Positions 47,501 through 56,999 of a stretch of 64,000 nucleotides of DNA are shown piece by piece; within the stretch, counting starts at the first letter, position 1, and each line of letters starts with the position of its first letter. Made by a program: the position numbers and the translations under genes. This DNA is from Malachius bipustulatus (Eukaryota; Arthropoda; Insecta; Coleoptera; Melyridae): assembly GCA_910589415.1 (NCBI GenBank), contig OU342639.1, forward strand, positions 18,918,268 to 18,982,267, written 5' to 3'. Below the pieces are notes generated by a model. The model saw only the letters and a list, made by a program, of their open reading frames with translations, had not been told where the DNA came from and ran no database searches.

Positions 47501-50500
47501 CTTCTAAGCTCGCTTCTAAGCTTTTAAATTTGGAAATTACTCCAAATTTCCTAAATTTCCAAAATGTCAAACATTTTATAACTATAAAAAGTTCAAAACT
47601 TGAAAGTTTTACAAATTCTTCAAAATTGCATTAATCGCAAAATTCCCAGAACTTTCGAAAATTTTTAAACTCCCATACATTTAAAACAAAATTTTTGGAG
47701 TTCCTAAGCTGTAAATCTTTGAATTGTTTCCTAACTTCTAAACTTAAAAAATTTGGAAAACATAAAATTCAGAAAATTCTGAACTGAAAAATTCTTCAAA
47801 ACTACAAAATCAAACTTGAAAATTTAGAAATTTCAAAACTTGAAAAATTTCCAAAAATGCCGGAGGCACTAGAATTCTGAAAACTTCCGGTTGAAGACTT
47901 CAAAATTCCAGAAAACTCAAAATTTTCTAATCTCCAGAACTTAAAACATTTCAAACTTCGCAACTTCAAAAATGCCTAAAACTCCAAAATCACGAAACAT
48001 AGAAATTCCTAAAATTCAAAAACGACCAGAGCTTCAAAAACGTCAAAATTTCCGGAACTACATTCCAAAGTGACCAAAACTTTAAAATCTCCTAACTGGA
48101 AATTTCATAACTTCCCAGAATTTTTTAAATTCCGACATTTGGCAGTTTAAGAACTTCGGAATTCTTCAAAACTTGAAAATGCTACAAATTTTCAAAATTT
48201 TTAATTAGTGCACTTAATTAGCGTTTAATTGTTCGAGCATTTTGACATGGATACTTAGCATGTTGATTCAGACATTTTTGAACTCATATTCTGCTAGCTT
48301 TATCTAAATCTGGCAGAACCTGTCGTTTTTCTTAGAAAAAATGGAGCATTAAAATTATGATTAGTGCACTTAATTAGCGTTTAATTAGTGTGTAATTGTG
48401 GTTTTATAAAATTTATGTTCTGCTGACCCTGCTCTTCCAACTTTAGGGACGTAATGATCATTATTATGTACAAAGGTTGAAAAGGTATGCACATGATTGT
48501 GGACTGTGGCAGAAAGTAAAAGACTACACAAATGTAGGTTACCAGAGTAGAACCAAAATTGATTTGGTAATTACTAATAATTACAGTGATACAGAAGTTA
48601 TTGGGAGAGATGTACCAATGGTTTCTTCTCACAAAGCCTGTGTGTTTAAAATCTGTATAATTTTTTGAAATTTGGTTAAAAAGTTCCCATTTTCGTGCAC
48701 AAACGTTTGACATAATAGACGGAATAATAATCCAGGTCCGGACTTACAAAAATTAAGAAATGTTATCATAAAACAACAACCTGTGTATTATTCTGTGTTA
48801 TAACATTAAAAAATGTTATTTTTTTTAATGAAAAAAGTACCTACATATATTGTTGTAGTCTATTGAAATTTGCGAATCATTCTAAAATGTAAAAACTTTG
48901 CTCATACTCGTATTTCCAAGAGTAACAAAATAACTGTTAACTGTTTCCTGCTTTTATTCCCCCTTCCAAATGTTTGCCTTTCTTTATAGAGATGTTGTTC
49001 TGATAAACTTTTCAATATTTTTCTATGACTATTTGTCACTGACGAATAGACTCTCAGCACTCTAAACATATAGTACTAAATACAACTGAACTCTTCTCTA
49101 ATTCACTTGCACAATTATTGTATAATAGGCTTCTCTCTTAACCTTCTATCTGTATCTGGTCGTTTGATTAACTAGACTGGCTGATAGTGTTCCAAACTAG
49201 ACTCCAATATAGCACTCTCCAATCTCTAGTTGACCCTACTCTAATAACATCCAAAACTATGTATACTGATTGATTATCAGACGGGTATCACATACCCATA
49301 TACACGAATGTGATGACAGTGACATTCTAAAAGTGTAACAAACTGACAGAGTTATTAAAGTACTAACAAACAGAATTAATCAGCTATTGAATGTGCCATA
49401 TGACCACATTCCAAAATCTAACAGTGCCAGCTAGAATTCACGTGTATGGAAGAAGAAGAAGAGCTTATAACCTTAGTTTATTATAAATAATAAATAAACA
49501 GAGCTAGCCAATTCTATCTCGTAACAATAGTCGTAACAAAATAGTCGGCAGAGAAGTTATTTCACTTCGTAAAAAAATATTGTTTGGGATTGTATTTAAA
49601 TTTTGTTAAAGATAAAACTGTGGTCATAAAAAAAGTATAGTACGTGATAAATTATAATAGCAATACATTCATAGTTTTGTAAAATAATTCTTGTTATGAT
49701 TTTACCGTTTATTACAGCCTTTTCTGGGCCGTCCAGAACATACCAACAGCATTACAGGTCGGTTACGGTTAGGTAAAGAAACATTGGCGACAATCGAAGG
49801 TTATTGGGATGGCACGATCTACATTAAAGACAAACGCACAGGGGAACAGCAAGTACTGTGGAACCCAACACAGGCTATACGTAAGAATCGTCTTTGCCGA
49901 TACACAGTTCCTGTTGATCAGCAAGGCGATTTCGAATCGGAGAGGCTCTGGCAACATGTATCTGCTGCTATTTACAGGGATGACATGATTGCAGCTACCG
50001 AGGAGAAGACTGTCCTCGAGGAAGCCCAAAGAGGTAGGATCCAAGCTGTCGAAGTAGGTAACTGTTGATGAGATGTTGTTTTCTCAGCTCGATTAAAGGA
50101 GCGTAAGGCAAAGTGTGAAGAGTGGGTGCCGATCCATTTCCAACAGGACTTCAAAACTGGTCACTGGGTGTATAAACATTCCGATTTAAGACCGTGGGAT
50201 ATAAGAAATGATTTGTACCAATATGAATATGATTTTGTGATCCAGACAAGAACCAGGCATGCAACACCGATGATAAGGACGGCTAGTATTATCAGTGTAG
50301 ATCCGCAACAGGTACATTATATTTTATAATAATAATTATGTTTGTCTTGCCTTGACACGATAACATCAAAGTATTTGAAAAATGAAAGCTTTGCTTTGCT
50401 TAAAATAACGAATAAGTATTATAATCGATCTAACATTTGCAGGTTTCTTGTGTTGGAAATTTCACTTATGGTAAATTTTTAAGGATATTTTAGTTGATTT

Positions 50501-53500
50501 CCTTTCAACAAATCACTGAATTGCTATTTTAAAATAATTCAAACAACCGATTTTTAATATTAGAGCACATTTTCTTTGAAAGCTTCAGAGCATTTTATTT
50601 TTAACAGAACTGTACACACAACTTTTGAAACGCCATTTATTTATATGTCTACCTACATATAAGACTCATAATAAATAAAAACTCATTCTATATCATAAAT
50701 TATATCATAAATTATGTCATAACCATAACATAAAAATAGTTTATCAGAACTGTTATCACAAGTTCTCATGAGGTAGGTATTTCAGTTATTTTTTGTACTA
50801 TCATAATAATAAAATTTTTACAATTAATACAATGCATATAAGATTGTATATGTTTACAGTTCTCAGATTTTACATTTAATTAATAATTAATTCATATTTG
50901 ATTGTTCTTATCATAATTTATTATTCCTTAGGTGGACACTCGTCAAAGCAACCTGAAGTCATCAAAAAGAAAGATGCCGGCAAAGCAGGTGTCTTCTGAT
51001 GCTGACGTAAATGACAGTGCTACCACTTCGGAGGAGTTCCATTCAGACTCAACACAATCTGTCAAGAAAATTCCATTGTCGACAACTAACTCAAGGTAAA
51101 TTTTAAATATACAAGGTGATTCAATGGTATTTACCATAAATTGAAGGCCTTGTAAATAAAGCTAGAATATTAAGAAAATTCAAGTAGGTAGTTTTTTCCA
51201 AAAATGTTTTTTAACCGAGATACAGGGTGTTTAAGTGTCAATTTGTGAATCTGTTTTTTTCAAGGTTTTTTTATTGTATCTTTTTACAGAGTGGACCAAT
51301 AATCCCGTATTTTTGTATACAGCAGGTTTTTTATATAATAACCCGTAATTGGAAAAACCCCTTTGCCAAAATATTGAGAAAATTTAGAGATTTTTTTTTT
51401 TCGAAAATGTTTCTAAACGAGATACAGGGTGTTTAAATGTCATTTACAAAATGAGTTTTTCAACCTGGGTTAAAAAACATTTTCGGAAAAAAAATTATCT
51501 GAGTTTTATTAATATTAACTTTTATTGACATTTTTGTAATCCTTTCGTACCAAGAACTACTAAATTGCTATGTTTTTCACCTACCTTTAATTCCTTTTCT
51601 AGAAACGGCCCCAGAAATCTGCCCGTTAACTTAATGAGCCTTTATAATACTGGCTGTTAGACTATTAAATAAAAATAATTCAGAAATATTTATCGAAATT
51701 TTATAGGTATGCCTTTTTTTATTCTACGCCACCGGGTGCTTCGGTTATACCCAGAATTTTTTCCAAATACGGGTTAATAAATAAAAAATCTGTATACAAA
51801 AATTCAGGATTATTGGTCACTCTGTAGAAAGATACAATAAAAAAAAACCTGTTTCGTAGATCGACACTCGAACATCTTGTATCTCGGCTGAAAAACATTT
51901 TAGGAAAAAAATTAAGGTCATTATTTACATCTGCGTGTCCTACAGTTGGCACTTATATAGGGGTGGAGAACATACCTATAATAGTACAATGCATATTGCA
52001 AAAGCAAATGCATTGTTAGCCAAAAAAAAGGGCACTAAAAATCGGTCTAGGGTGTCCGGCAGGGCGGGGCCTAGCAGGCTGCAGTGCGTGCCCGCATGCA
52101 AGCGGCAAGTTCATAGGGGCGGCGGGTGAAAGCAAAAAAAAAATCATAATTCATAACAATAACAAAAAATATTAAAATATCATGATAATTATTGGGTAGT
52201 ATAGCCAGGAAAGCGGGGGGCGCTTGCAGCATCCGGGGCAAATTTCTATAATATTACATATCAGGGCCTTCCTAACCACAGAATTAATAGGGCTATAGGC
52301 AAGGGGCGCAAGCCTTTTGGGGGCGGAAGTTTTTATTGAAGTAGCGTGACTTTGAACATTGAAAATAATTTCGCATGCTGCGCATTTTCTTTGGAGCCTG
52401 ACAAACGTAACTATAGTGCTAAATTTAGAATCTATACTCTACTAACTTTGTAATCCGTCAGTCGTCACTGGCTTATTCCCGGTGTTAGCCATCCTATACA
52501 CATTTCTTATGAAAAAGGGCGCATTACTTTCAATGGTCCATAGGCCCCATGCAAATATCTTTGAAAGGCTCTGGCCTGTACAGACACAGGGGTGTCCGGA
52601 AACACTTCATAAGAAAAGTTTCCGGCCTCCAAAGTTTCAAGAATTTCATCATAAAAATTTATGAAACCATAAAAATAATAACAGAGGATATAGTTACTAA
52701 TAATGAATGGTTACTAATAATTATTATATACAGGGTGCTTACTGTAAGGTTGTTCCGTTATTATTTTTATCGTTTCATAAACTTTTGGAATGAAATTCTT
52801 GAAACTTTGAAGGCTTTAATCTTTCTTAGGAAGTGTTTCCGGACACCCCTGTATATAATTTTTTTTTTCATTTTTTTTAGTCTTAAGAATCAGCCTGTGA
52901 AGTTTGGCCAACCTTACAGTAAACATCCTGTATAATATTTTGCTTTTCTTGACAAATTCGTGACACATATGCATGTCTTGTTCTTGAATTCTTGACGATA
53001 TCGAACAACGAAGGCTATGGCCATATTAAGACCAGATGGAGGCTCTAACCTAACTTCCATTCTACTCTATATAGGTATATTATCCGGCGGCCCTTCACTA
53101 TGCGTGATTTAACACGAAAATTTACCTAACAGTAGGTACCTAAAAAATGCAGTTATTTCTTAGTGTGATTAACATTTTCTTACTTGTTTTTCACAAAATT
53201 TTCTTGGGGGAGAACCCCCAAACCCTCCTCATTCCTGGGGGATACTTCGTACCCACCCAGACCTCCCGGTTAGACTCTAATGCTAACATATCTTTGACAT
53301 AACTCACTTACAGCGCAGCAGAATTTATCTAATCTAATAAATGCATATTTCTATTATAGTGTCTAATTTTTACCTACAAGAAATTGCTCTTTGCCATCCC
53401 TTAGATAGACATTATTCCTTGAGAGGAAGGGAGGGGGCGGCAATTTTTGTATCGGCACGCAGGCGGCAAATAGGCTAGGCCCGGCCCTGGTTAGCCAACG

Positions 53501-56500
53501 TATAAACACATATAAAGCATGCACTCGAAATAATGAATAAGTCAAGGTCAACCGGATCTTAGAGCGGCGAATGCAAGGGCACAATACAGAGAGGGATTCG
53601 ACCAGATATAAGCTTGCTTATATCGTATCCAGACCCAGGGATTGATGTTACGATTTTTGGAATGTAAATGCAAAATTCAAAATAAAAACCGTGCTACTGT
53701 TAATCTCGAAGATTTTCCTTGCCCTGAAAGTGAAGAAAAAAATAGAAATTCGACCGTAGTGCCAAAGAGGCCTTAGTTGTGACCTTAATATTAGTTTGTA
53801 ATGGCTGTTTTTAGCTTCATTCCCACCTAGCACCCCCACTTATTCAGTCCTCGGTCCCGGAAAAATTGACGGAACTTAGGACACGCAGATGTGAATATTT
53901 ACCAAAATTTCTTTGAATTTTCTTCTTATTTTTGCTGTATTTACAAGCCCCTCAATTTATGGTACTTATTACCACTGAATCACCTTGTATAATACTTTTA
54001 AAATGTGTAAACTATAGATACTTGGACATATTTTCACTTTTGCTCTCCTTATTAACTAGTGTTGCAAGTTTTCTTATTTCAATGTATTATCTCAATGTAT
54101 TTATTACCAAGCAAAAAAATTAATTGCGTGATGTAACCTGAAATTGTTGCTGTATTTTGAAAGAAAAACTTCGAGAATTTATTTAAAAATTGTCGTTCAC
54201 TAATTTTCTTCTTGAAATTGAGATGCATCATCATTTTGAATGTAGATTTGCAAATTTGCAGAATGCAATCTTGCATCACACAGAATGCACATCATTTTTG
54301 TTTTTAATATCTATACAATGCAGAACAAAATTATTTTCGTCTGGACGTCTTTACATTACACATATGTCAAAAGATGAATTGCCTAATGGCAGTTATTGAC
54401 AAAACTAGCTAATTCAAAAATACTAGATCAACACAGAAAAATTTATATGTATTCCAGTAGTGTTCAATACTTGGGAATGAACAGGCCATATGAAATAATA
54501 GACCAAGAAATAAATACCTTCATTTCAGCAGTGTCCACTTCCATCCAAAGTTCAGTCGTGAGGACCTTCTCATTGGCGTCTGTTGTAATGAAGTCGTGAA
54601 TTTTCGACTTCATTTTTGTTGGTCAGCTGCCTCAAATAATGGTTTTCATTTATTCTAAAAATCATCAGGATCGTTTTATGCATTTCATCCATAATAAAAT
54701 CATGCTAATTATTAATTTCTCAACTCATTTATCAGTTTCATACGACAACCGTATAAAACGAGCGACATTTTTGAATGAAAATTACTTCCGATCCGACGTT
54801 AGTACGAGGAATACCTAGTGTTAGAACTTCCGATCCGGCATCATTACCAGTAGAAATAAATTTCCGATATAAACAATAGTGCTAGATTTCCGACTCGAAG
54901 TGCCTAGCCGTGAATAGTTTCCCGTTGCTTCCGTGTTAAGGTAGGTGAGATTTTCATACCAGCCGTAAGATTTTCATTTTCGTATTTGGTTGTGTCACGG
55001 CCACCTCGAATAACCCTTCTCAAGCATCCCTTTTTACCGCACCCGCTCCTAACCCTCGCTGTAGTAACAAAGGCCCCGTTCTTGTCGTGAGATTGCTGAC
55101 CCGGCGTAGACAGGGGGTAATCTCGCGGTGGCGGCGTGGCCTGGTACTAGTTAACAGCCCATCGGTACCCGTCTTCCGCTGGAGTAACAAAGGCCTCGTC
55201 ATTGTCGTAAGATTGCTGACCCGGCGGAGACAGGGGGTAATCTTGCAGTGGCGGCGTGGCCCGGTACTCGTTAAAAACAGCACGCCGATCCTCTCCTCCG
55301 CACCTACAACAAATCACCACCACCGCGGCCTCACCGCACCTACCCGGTTTTCCATTCTGGTACACATTAGGCGCGCACGTACCCACCAGGGATCAATAGG
55401 AATCATTAAGTCCTACAATTTGGTATCACCCCGTCGATCGCGTCTCGCTGTCCGCCGCTTTGCTTTGCACCCGCCGTTATACGACCGCTGTCATCTTCAT
55501 AACTATTTGTAGTGATTTATCTAATTTTCGAGACACCTTCTTTCATTTTCATCAAGTATAAATTAGTTTCCTTTATAATAAAATTTAATTTGAACTCACG
55601 TCCTGCCCTTCAATTGATATCTCTACCGACCGTGACCCTCAAACTACTCACTAGACAACTTGACTCAACGGGAGTGCCACGTAAGCCGCAAGGAGCGCCT
55701 AAAGACCGCCCCTCTGCGTCCGTCTAGTTTTGGTGATAACCTCGTCTGACCCCTGGCAGTTTCCGTCTTCTCCATTGAGTTACCCTGGACAAGGATACGA
55801 CTAACGTATCAATTGTGCGATAACCCAGGTCAGTGGGAAAACGAATTAGTGAGTCATTTCCCCAAGGGAGTAAACCCTTTATAAAAATCCGGCGCCCGAG
55901 CAATCCGTCCGATTCCGGCCAGTTTCCCGGATATCCGGGGTTGTCGTCACACTGTTTTTCAATTTCTTGATTGGCATGCATATTGGTCTGCATGATAAGC
56001 AGACTTAGGAAATCCTCGGTGAAGAAAAGATCCACAAGATTTTCGATTGTTATATTTTCGGAGTCGAAGTTAAAGCCAACAGTCTCCGAAAAATCAAAAT
56101 GGGAAGGTTCTTGCTCCGTTTGAGAAAGAAAGAAAGAACTTGGTTACTAGCCATAGGTTGCTGCTGCTGTTGATTTTCCTCACGTTTCAACATTAATTAA
56201 TTATAATTATTTACATAATCAATACATGAATACAAGAAAAAAGTCATTTACCTCGAGCTCAAATGAATTGAAAAACAAATTTCATACTTTTGGGCCGGGC
56301 TGTGAACTGCCGCTTAGTCCGCTTACCGTTAGATCTGCCACCAACCTGTATTTTTCATTTTATTTTAATACATCATACCACAGTCGAAAGGCCAGTTATG
56401 GGTAAGAAAAAGAAGTACAAAATACAATATAAACACACATCTGACCAAATTTAAAGCCTATGGGTAGCAAAAGTGAAAATATATCCCTCTTTTCATTATC

Positions 56501-56719
56501 ATAAATGCTGATGATTGTTATATTTTCAGTATAATGATGGCAATACTTGATTTAGATCATACTCTACAAGACCATGGTGAAAAAATCAATCAATTACAAA
56601 GGAACATCAACATTATAATCGAGAAAGACAGAAATCCTCAATCTTTCTACATGCATGTATTTATTCTGTTGTTTGTTATCGCTACACTGCAAAGTATTAT
56701 GTTGTATAACAAATCATAG
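35261..56719 (+). CDS. ORP8: ORP5/8-type oxysterol-binding protein-related protein (12 coding exons, 854 aa)
   Basis: Joining the twelve exons listed below gives one open frame of 854 codons with matching phases at every junction, close to the usual length of vertebrate ORP8. Residues 1-91 are low-complexity (Ala-Pro repeats). A basic [19 protein letters not shown] helix precedes a PH domain at about 136-250 ([16 protein letters not shown] ... CWLDALE). The OSBP-related lipid-transfer domain spans about 350-735 and holds [15 protein letters not shown], the family signature EQVSHHPP at 458-465 and [11 protein letters not shown] coiled coil at about 800-823 and a hydrophobic segment at 833-851 form the C-terminal ER anchor. 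Family knowledge: ORP5/8 proteins sit in the ER, touch the plasma membrane through the PH domain and exchange phosphatidylserine for phosphoinositide. Introns are full of transposons. The symbol denotes the ORP5/8 group. Confidence 0.95.
35597..35830 (+). CDS. ORP8: ORP5/8 exon 2 (basic helix, start of PH domain)
   Basis: Residues 92-169. Contains [17 protein letters not shown] and [16 protein letters not shown]. Acceptor TTTTCTAG, donor AAG|GTAAGT, phase 0. Confidence 0.95.
36341..37864. mobile_element. Composite inverted-repeat element with tandem core
   Basis: GTGTCCCCAAATAGATGAAA at the left pairs imperfectly with the right end TTTCACCAATCTGGGACAC, and CAGCCCTGCTTGGTTGAA with TTCAACCAAGCAGGGCTG. 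Inside are a second palindrome (36,467-36,842), a third pair of arms (GTCACGTTAGCCACGCTTCG against CGAAGCGTGGCTAACTTGAC) and, between them, a tandem array. Confidence 0.65.
36969..37720. repeat. Tandem array, about 90-bp monomers in 177-bp dimers
   Basis: The box GAAAGTGTGGCAGGTCATTA or a variant recurs at about 36,972, 37,058, 37,147, 37,233, 37,325, 37,415, 37,499 and 37,705. The first two dimers (36,970 and 37,147 onward) are almost identical; later monomers diverge. The box faces its own complement at the array's left edge. Confidence 0.8.
37871..39247. mobile_element. Concentric fold-back in ORP5/8 intron 2
   Basis: CAGGCTGTTAATTAAGTACT pairs with the right end ACTTGATTAACACCCCG, with TA on both sides. 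A further nested pair of arms surrounds GGTATTTATTTAACTTTACC. The centre is the fold-back at 38,256-38,779. Confidence 0.75.
38256..38779. mobile_element. CAGGGTG fold-back, inner unit
   Basis: CAGGGTGTTGAGAAAATGAC pairs with the right end GTCATTTTCTTAACACCCTG, and GGACACTCAGTAGAGTACGG with its partner. TA flanks both ends. 524 bases, no gene. Confidence 0.85.
40594..41155 (-). repeat. Probable solo LTR (minus orientation)
   Basis: On the minus strand a TATATAAGAGCCGCC box (about 40,867-40,881) is followed some 200 bases on by GAGAATAAAGACAG (polyadenylation signal) and a terminus ...GTGAGACCCATAACA at 40,594. The order TATA box, leader, AATAAA, CA end is that of a retrotransposon LTR. The left limit of about 41,155 is a guess and no target duplication was found. 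Confidence 0.4.
42409..42768. mobile_element. Small CAGGGTG TIR element
   Basis: CAGGGTGTCCAAATAGAA at the left and TTTATTTGGACACCTTG at the right form a short terminal inverted repeat. The interior is not palindromic over long distance and has no recognisable gene. Confidence 0.5.
43491..43635 (+). CDS. ORP8: ORP5/8 exon 3 (PH domain)
   Basis: Residues 170-217. [40 protein letters not shown]. Ends ATCG|GTACGG, phase 1. The next intron is only 55 bases. Confidence 0.95.
43691..43897 (+). CDS. ORP8: ORP5/8 exon 4 (end of PH domain)
   Basis: Residues 218-286. [20 protein letters not shown] and [11 protein letters not shown] complete the PH domain; a Ser-rich linker follows. Phase 1 donor CATG|GTAAAT. 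Confidence 0.95.
43952..44112 (+). CDS. ORP8: ORP5/8 exon 5 (acidic linker)
   Basis: Residues 287-340. Acidic, Ser-rich ([20 protein letters not shown]). It lies between PH and lipid-transfer domains. Donor GGG|GTTTGT is weak but gives the right phase for exon 6. Confidence 0.85.
44113..45571. other. ORP5/8 intron 5
   Basis: No gene. At 44,889 CAGTAGAGTCCAGCTAATCC resembles one terminus of pogo/Tigger-type elements, without a visible partner. A GC-richer patch is at 45,065-45,130. Confidence 0.4.
45572..45750 (+). CDS. ORP8: ORP5/8 exon 6 (start of lipid-transfer domain)
   Basis: Residues 341-399. [20 protein letters not shown] and [15 protein letters not shown], highly typical of ORP5/8. 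Phase 2. Confidence 0.95.
45805..46000 (+). CDS. ORP8: ORP5/8 exon 7 (OSBP signature)
   Basis: Residues 400-465. [16 protein letters not shown] and the signature EQVSHHPP, whose His pair contacts the phosphoinositide headgroup in this family. Donor CCT|GTAAGT, phase 0. Confidence 0.95.
46070..46345 (+). CDS. ORP8: ORP5/8 exon 8
   Basis: Residues 466-557. [53 protein letters not shown]. Core of the lipid-transfer barrel. Phase 0. Confidence 0.95.
46459..46616 (+). pseudogene. LINE endonuclease fragment, left part (intron 8)
   Basis: [38 protein letters not shown] and MII resemble the middle of the apurinic-type endonuclease domain of insect LINEs, just before the catalytic GDFN block. That block is missing: the fragment stops at the fold-back and resumes at 48,462 in a different frame. 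Confidence 0.65.
46617..48452. mobile_element. Long fold-back with 9-bp duplication (Mutator-like candidate)
   Basis: ACGTCCCTAAAGTTGGAAGA at the left pairs with CTTTAGGGACGT at the right. Both sides carry AATGATCAT (46,608-46,616; 48,453-48,461). Arms are about 0.6 kb, including CGCTAATTAAGTGCACTA, and themselves contain a GTTCTGC/GCAGAAC hairpin. No transposase. A 9-bp duplication with long TIRs is the pattern of Mutator-like elements. Confidence 0.75.
48462..48690 (+). pseudogene. LINE endonuclease fragment, right part
   Basis: [39 protein letters not shown] and [14 protein letters not shown] match the end of the LINE endonuclease domain (S-KIDLV-T and the SDH box, here SSH, so the catalytic Asp is lost). 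Confidence 0.7.
48930..49430 (-). repeat. Possible LTR fragment in ORP5/8 intron 8
   Basis: On the minus strand a block beginning TGTTAGATTTTGGAATGTGG and running for about 0.45 kb has an LTR-like composition. I find no partner, no certain end and no duplication. It could equally be unique intron DNA. Confidence 0.25.
49718..50033 (+). CDS. ORP8: ORP5/8 exon 9
   Basis: Residues 558-662. [63 protein letters not shown]. Phase 1. Confidence 0.95.
50088..50311 (+). CDS. ORP8: ORP5/8 exon 10 (end of lipid-transfer domain)
   Basis: Residues 663-737. [40 protein letters not shown]. The W-Y-K/RPWD pattern closes the domain. Phase 0. Confidence 0.95.
50932..51095 (+). CDS. ORP8: ORP5/8 exon 11 (Ser-rich linker)
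   Basis: Residues 738-791. [14 protein letters not shown] and a Ser/Thr/acidic stretch. Ends CAAG|GTAAAT, phase 2. A fold-back transposon begins 16 bases after the donor. Confidence 0.9.
51603..51660 (+). CDS. ORP8: Candidate alternative last exon of ORP5/8 (19 codons)
   Basis: CCTTTTCTAG is a good acceptor. Joined to exon 11 (phase 2) it reads R then [18 protein letters not shown] and TAG. AATAAA follows at 51,668-51,673, eight bases after the stop. The product would be 810 residues and lack the coiled coil and membrane anchor. The exon lies in the loop of a transposon. Everything needed is present in the sequence; use in vivo is inference. Confidence 0.4.
52060..53489. mobile_element. Possible hAT-like element inside C4
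   Basis: CAGGGCGGGGCCTAGCAGGC at the left and TAGGCTAGGCCCGGCCCTG at the right are inverted. GC-rich subterminal sequence with GGCGGCAA is on both sides. The CAGGGC(C)GG ends resemble insect hAT termini. The 8 bases next to each end do not match, so the class is uncertain. Confidence 0.4.
52587..52930. mobile_element. Two interleaved small fold-backs
   Basis: CAGGGGTGTCCGGAAACACT (52,587) pairs with the stretch ending at 52,851. CAGGGTGCTTACTGTAAGGT (52,731) pairs with ACCTTACAGTAAACATCCTG ending at 52,930. The two palindromes cross rather than nest. Confidence 0.6.
55010..55950. repeat. GC-rich block with two 120-bp tandem repeats
   Basis: AGTAACAAAGGCC...GATTGCTGACCCGGCG...GTGGCGGCGTGGCC occurs at 55,063 and again at 55,183, a period of 120 bases with few differences. 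On the minus strand TATAAAGGG near 55,876-55,884 precedes further GC-rich DNA; on the + strand TATAAAAATCCGGCGCC is at 55,880. It may be a retroelement LTR or leader, but I find no coding domain. Base composition is very unlike the rest of the intron. Confidence 0.5.
55951..56140 (-). pseudogene. piggyBac-like transposase N-terminal fragment
   Basis: The minus strand reads [53 protein letters not shown]. The FFTEDFL...TNxxA block marks the start of the DDE_Tnp_1_7 core of piggyBac transposases. Similarity ends near 55,950. Confidence 0.6.
56530..56719 (+). CDS. ORP8: ORP5/8 last exon (coiled coil and ER anchor)
   Basis: Acceptor TATATTTTCAG. It completes a Ser codon after exon 11 and encodes residues 792-854: [20 protein letters not shown] (coiled coil) and [19 protein letters not shown] (membrane anchor), then NKS and TAG. 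The position and layout of the anchor are those of ORP5/8. Confidence 0.9.
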
Positions 56720-56963
56720 ACCAATTTTGTTTGATTTGTTGGCTTCAGTTCCGAGTTCTGGACTGATATAGCTGAATTTTCCTTTCATCGGTCGACTCGA
56801 CTAGTAAATTTATTTTAATCTTGTGATGACTTCTCCCAGTTATTGTGTATATTTGTACCTTTCTTGGAATATAAACTCGAAACTGCCCAATTTTGACGAA
56901 TTGATGTGTACCTTTATTCACTGAATATTGTGCCTTTACTGGTTTCTTGTCACGCTATTGATA

Positions 56964-56969
56964 AATAAA
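56964..56969 (+). terminator. Possible polyadenylation signal of ORP5/8
   Basis: AATAAA 245 bases after the stop. AATATAAA near 56,866 and later AATAAA copies are alternatives. Confidence 0.45.
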
Positions 56970-56999
56970 ATGTTTGTTATCATTATGTAACTGAAGGTA

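Larger units (their letters stand above)
51916..53903 (+). mobile_element. Family C element C4, expanded by insertions
   Basis: GGTCATTATTTACATCTGCG at the left and CGCAGATGTGAATATTTACC at the right. Flanks AAAATTAA and AAAATTTC are a decayed 8-bp duplication. The CACTTATATAGGGGTGG target is uninterrupted here. The middle holds the elements listed next. Confidence 0.65.
51112..53987. mobile_element. Fold-back element next to the exon 11 donor, with later insertions
   Basis: CAAGGTGATTCAATGGTATT pairs with the right end ACTGAATCACCTTG. TA lies at 51,110-51,111 and 53,988-53,989. The arms also pair through AGATACAGGGTGTTTAAGTG and its partner near 51,860. Its right arm is split by family C copy C4. 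The loop around 51,540-51,740 holds the candidate alternative exon. Confidence 0.75.

Noticed and set aside
49784..50154. Minus-strand frames of 60-91 codons over ORP5/8 exons 9-10
   Set aside because: They are antisense shadows of the conserved exons.
54524..54600. Alternative acceptor near 54,532 as last ORP5/8 exon
   Set aside because: The in-phase reading has no membrane segment or coiled coil and no nearby stop with a polyadenylation signal; the exon at 56,530 fits the family.
55020..55512. Frames of 79-141 codons in the GC-rich block
   Set aside because: GC-rich repeats lack stops by composition; frames exist on both strands and no domain is recognised.
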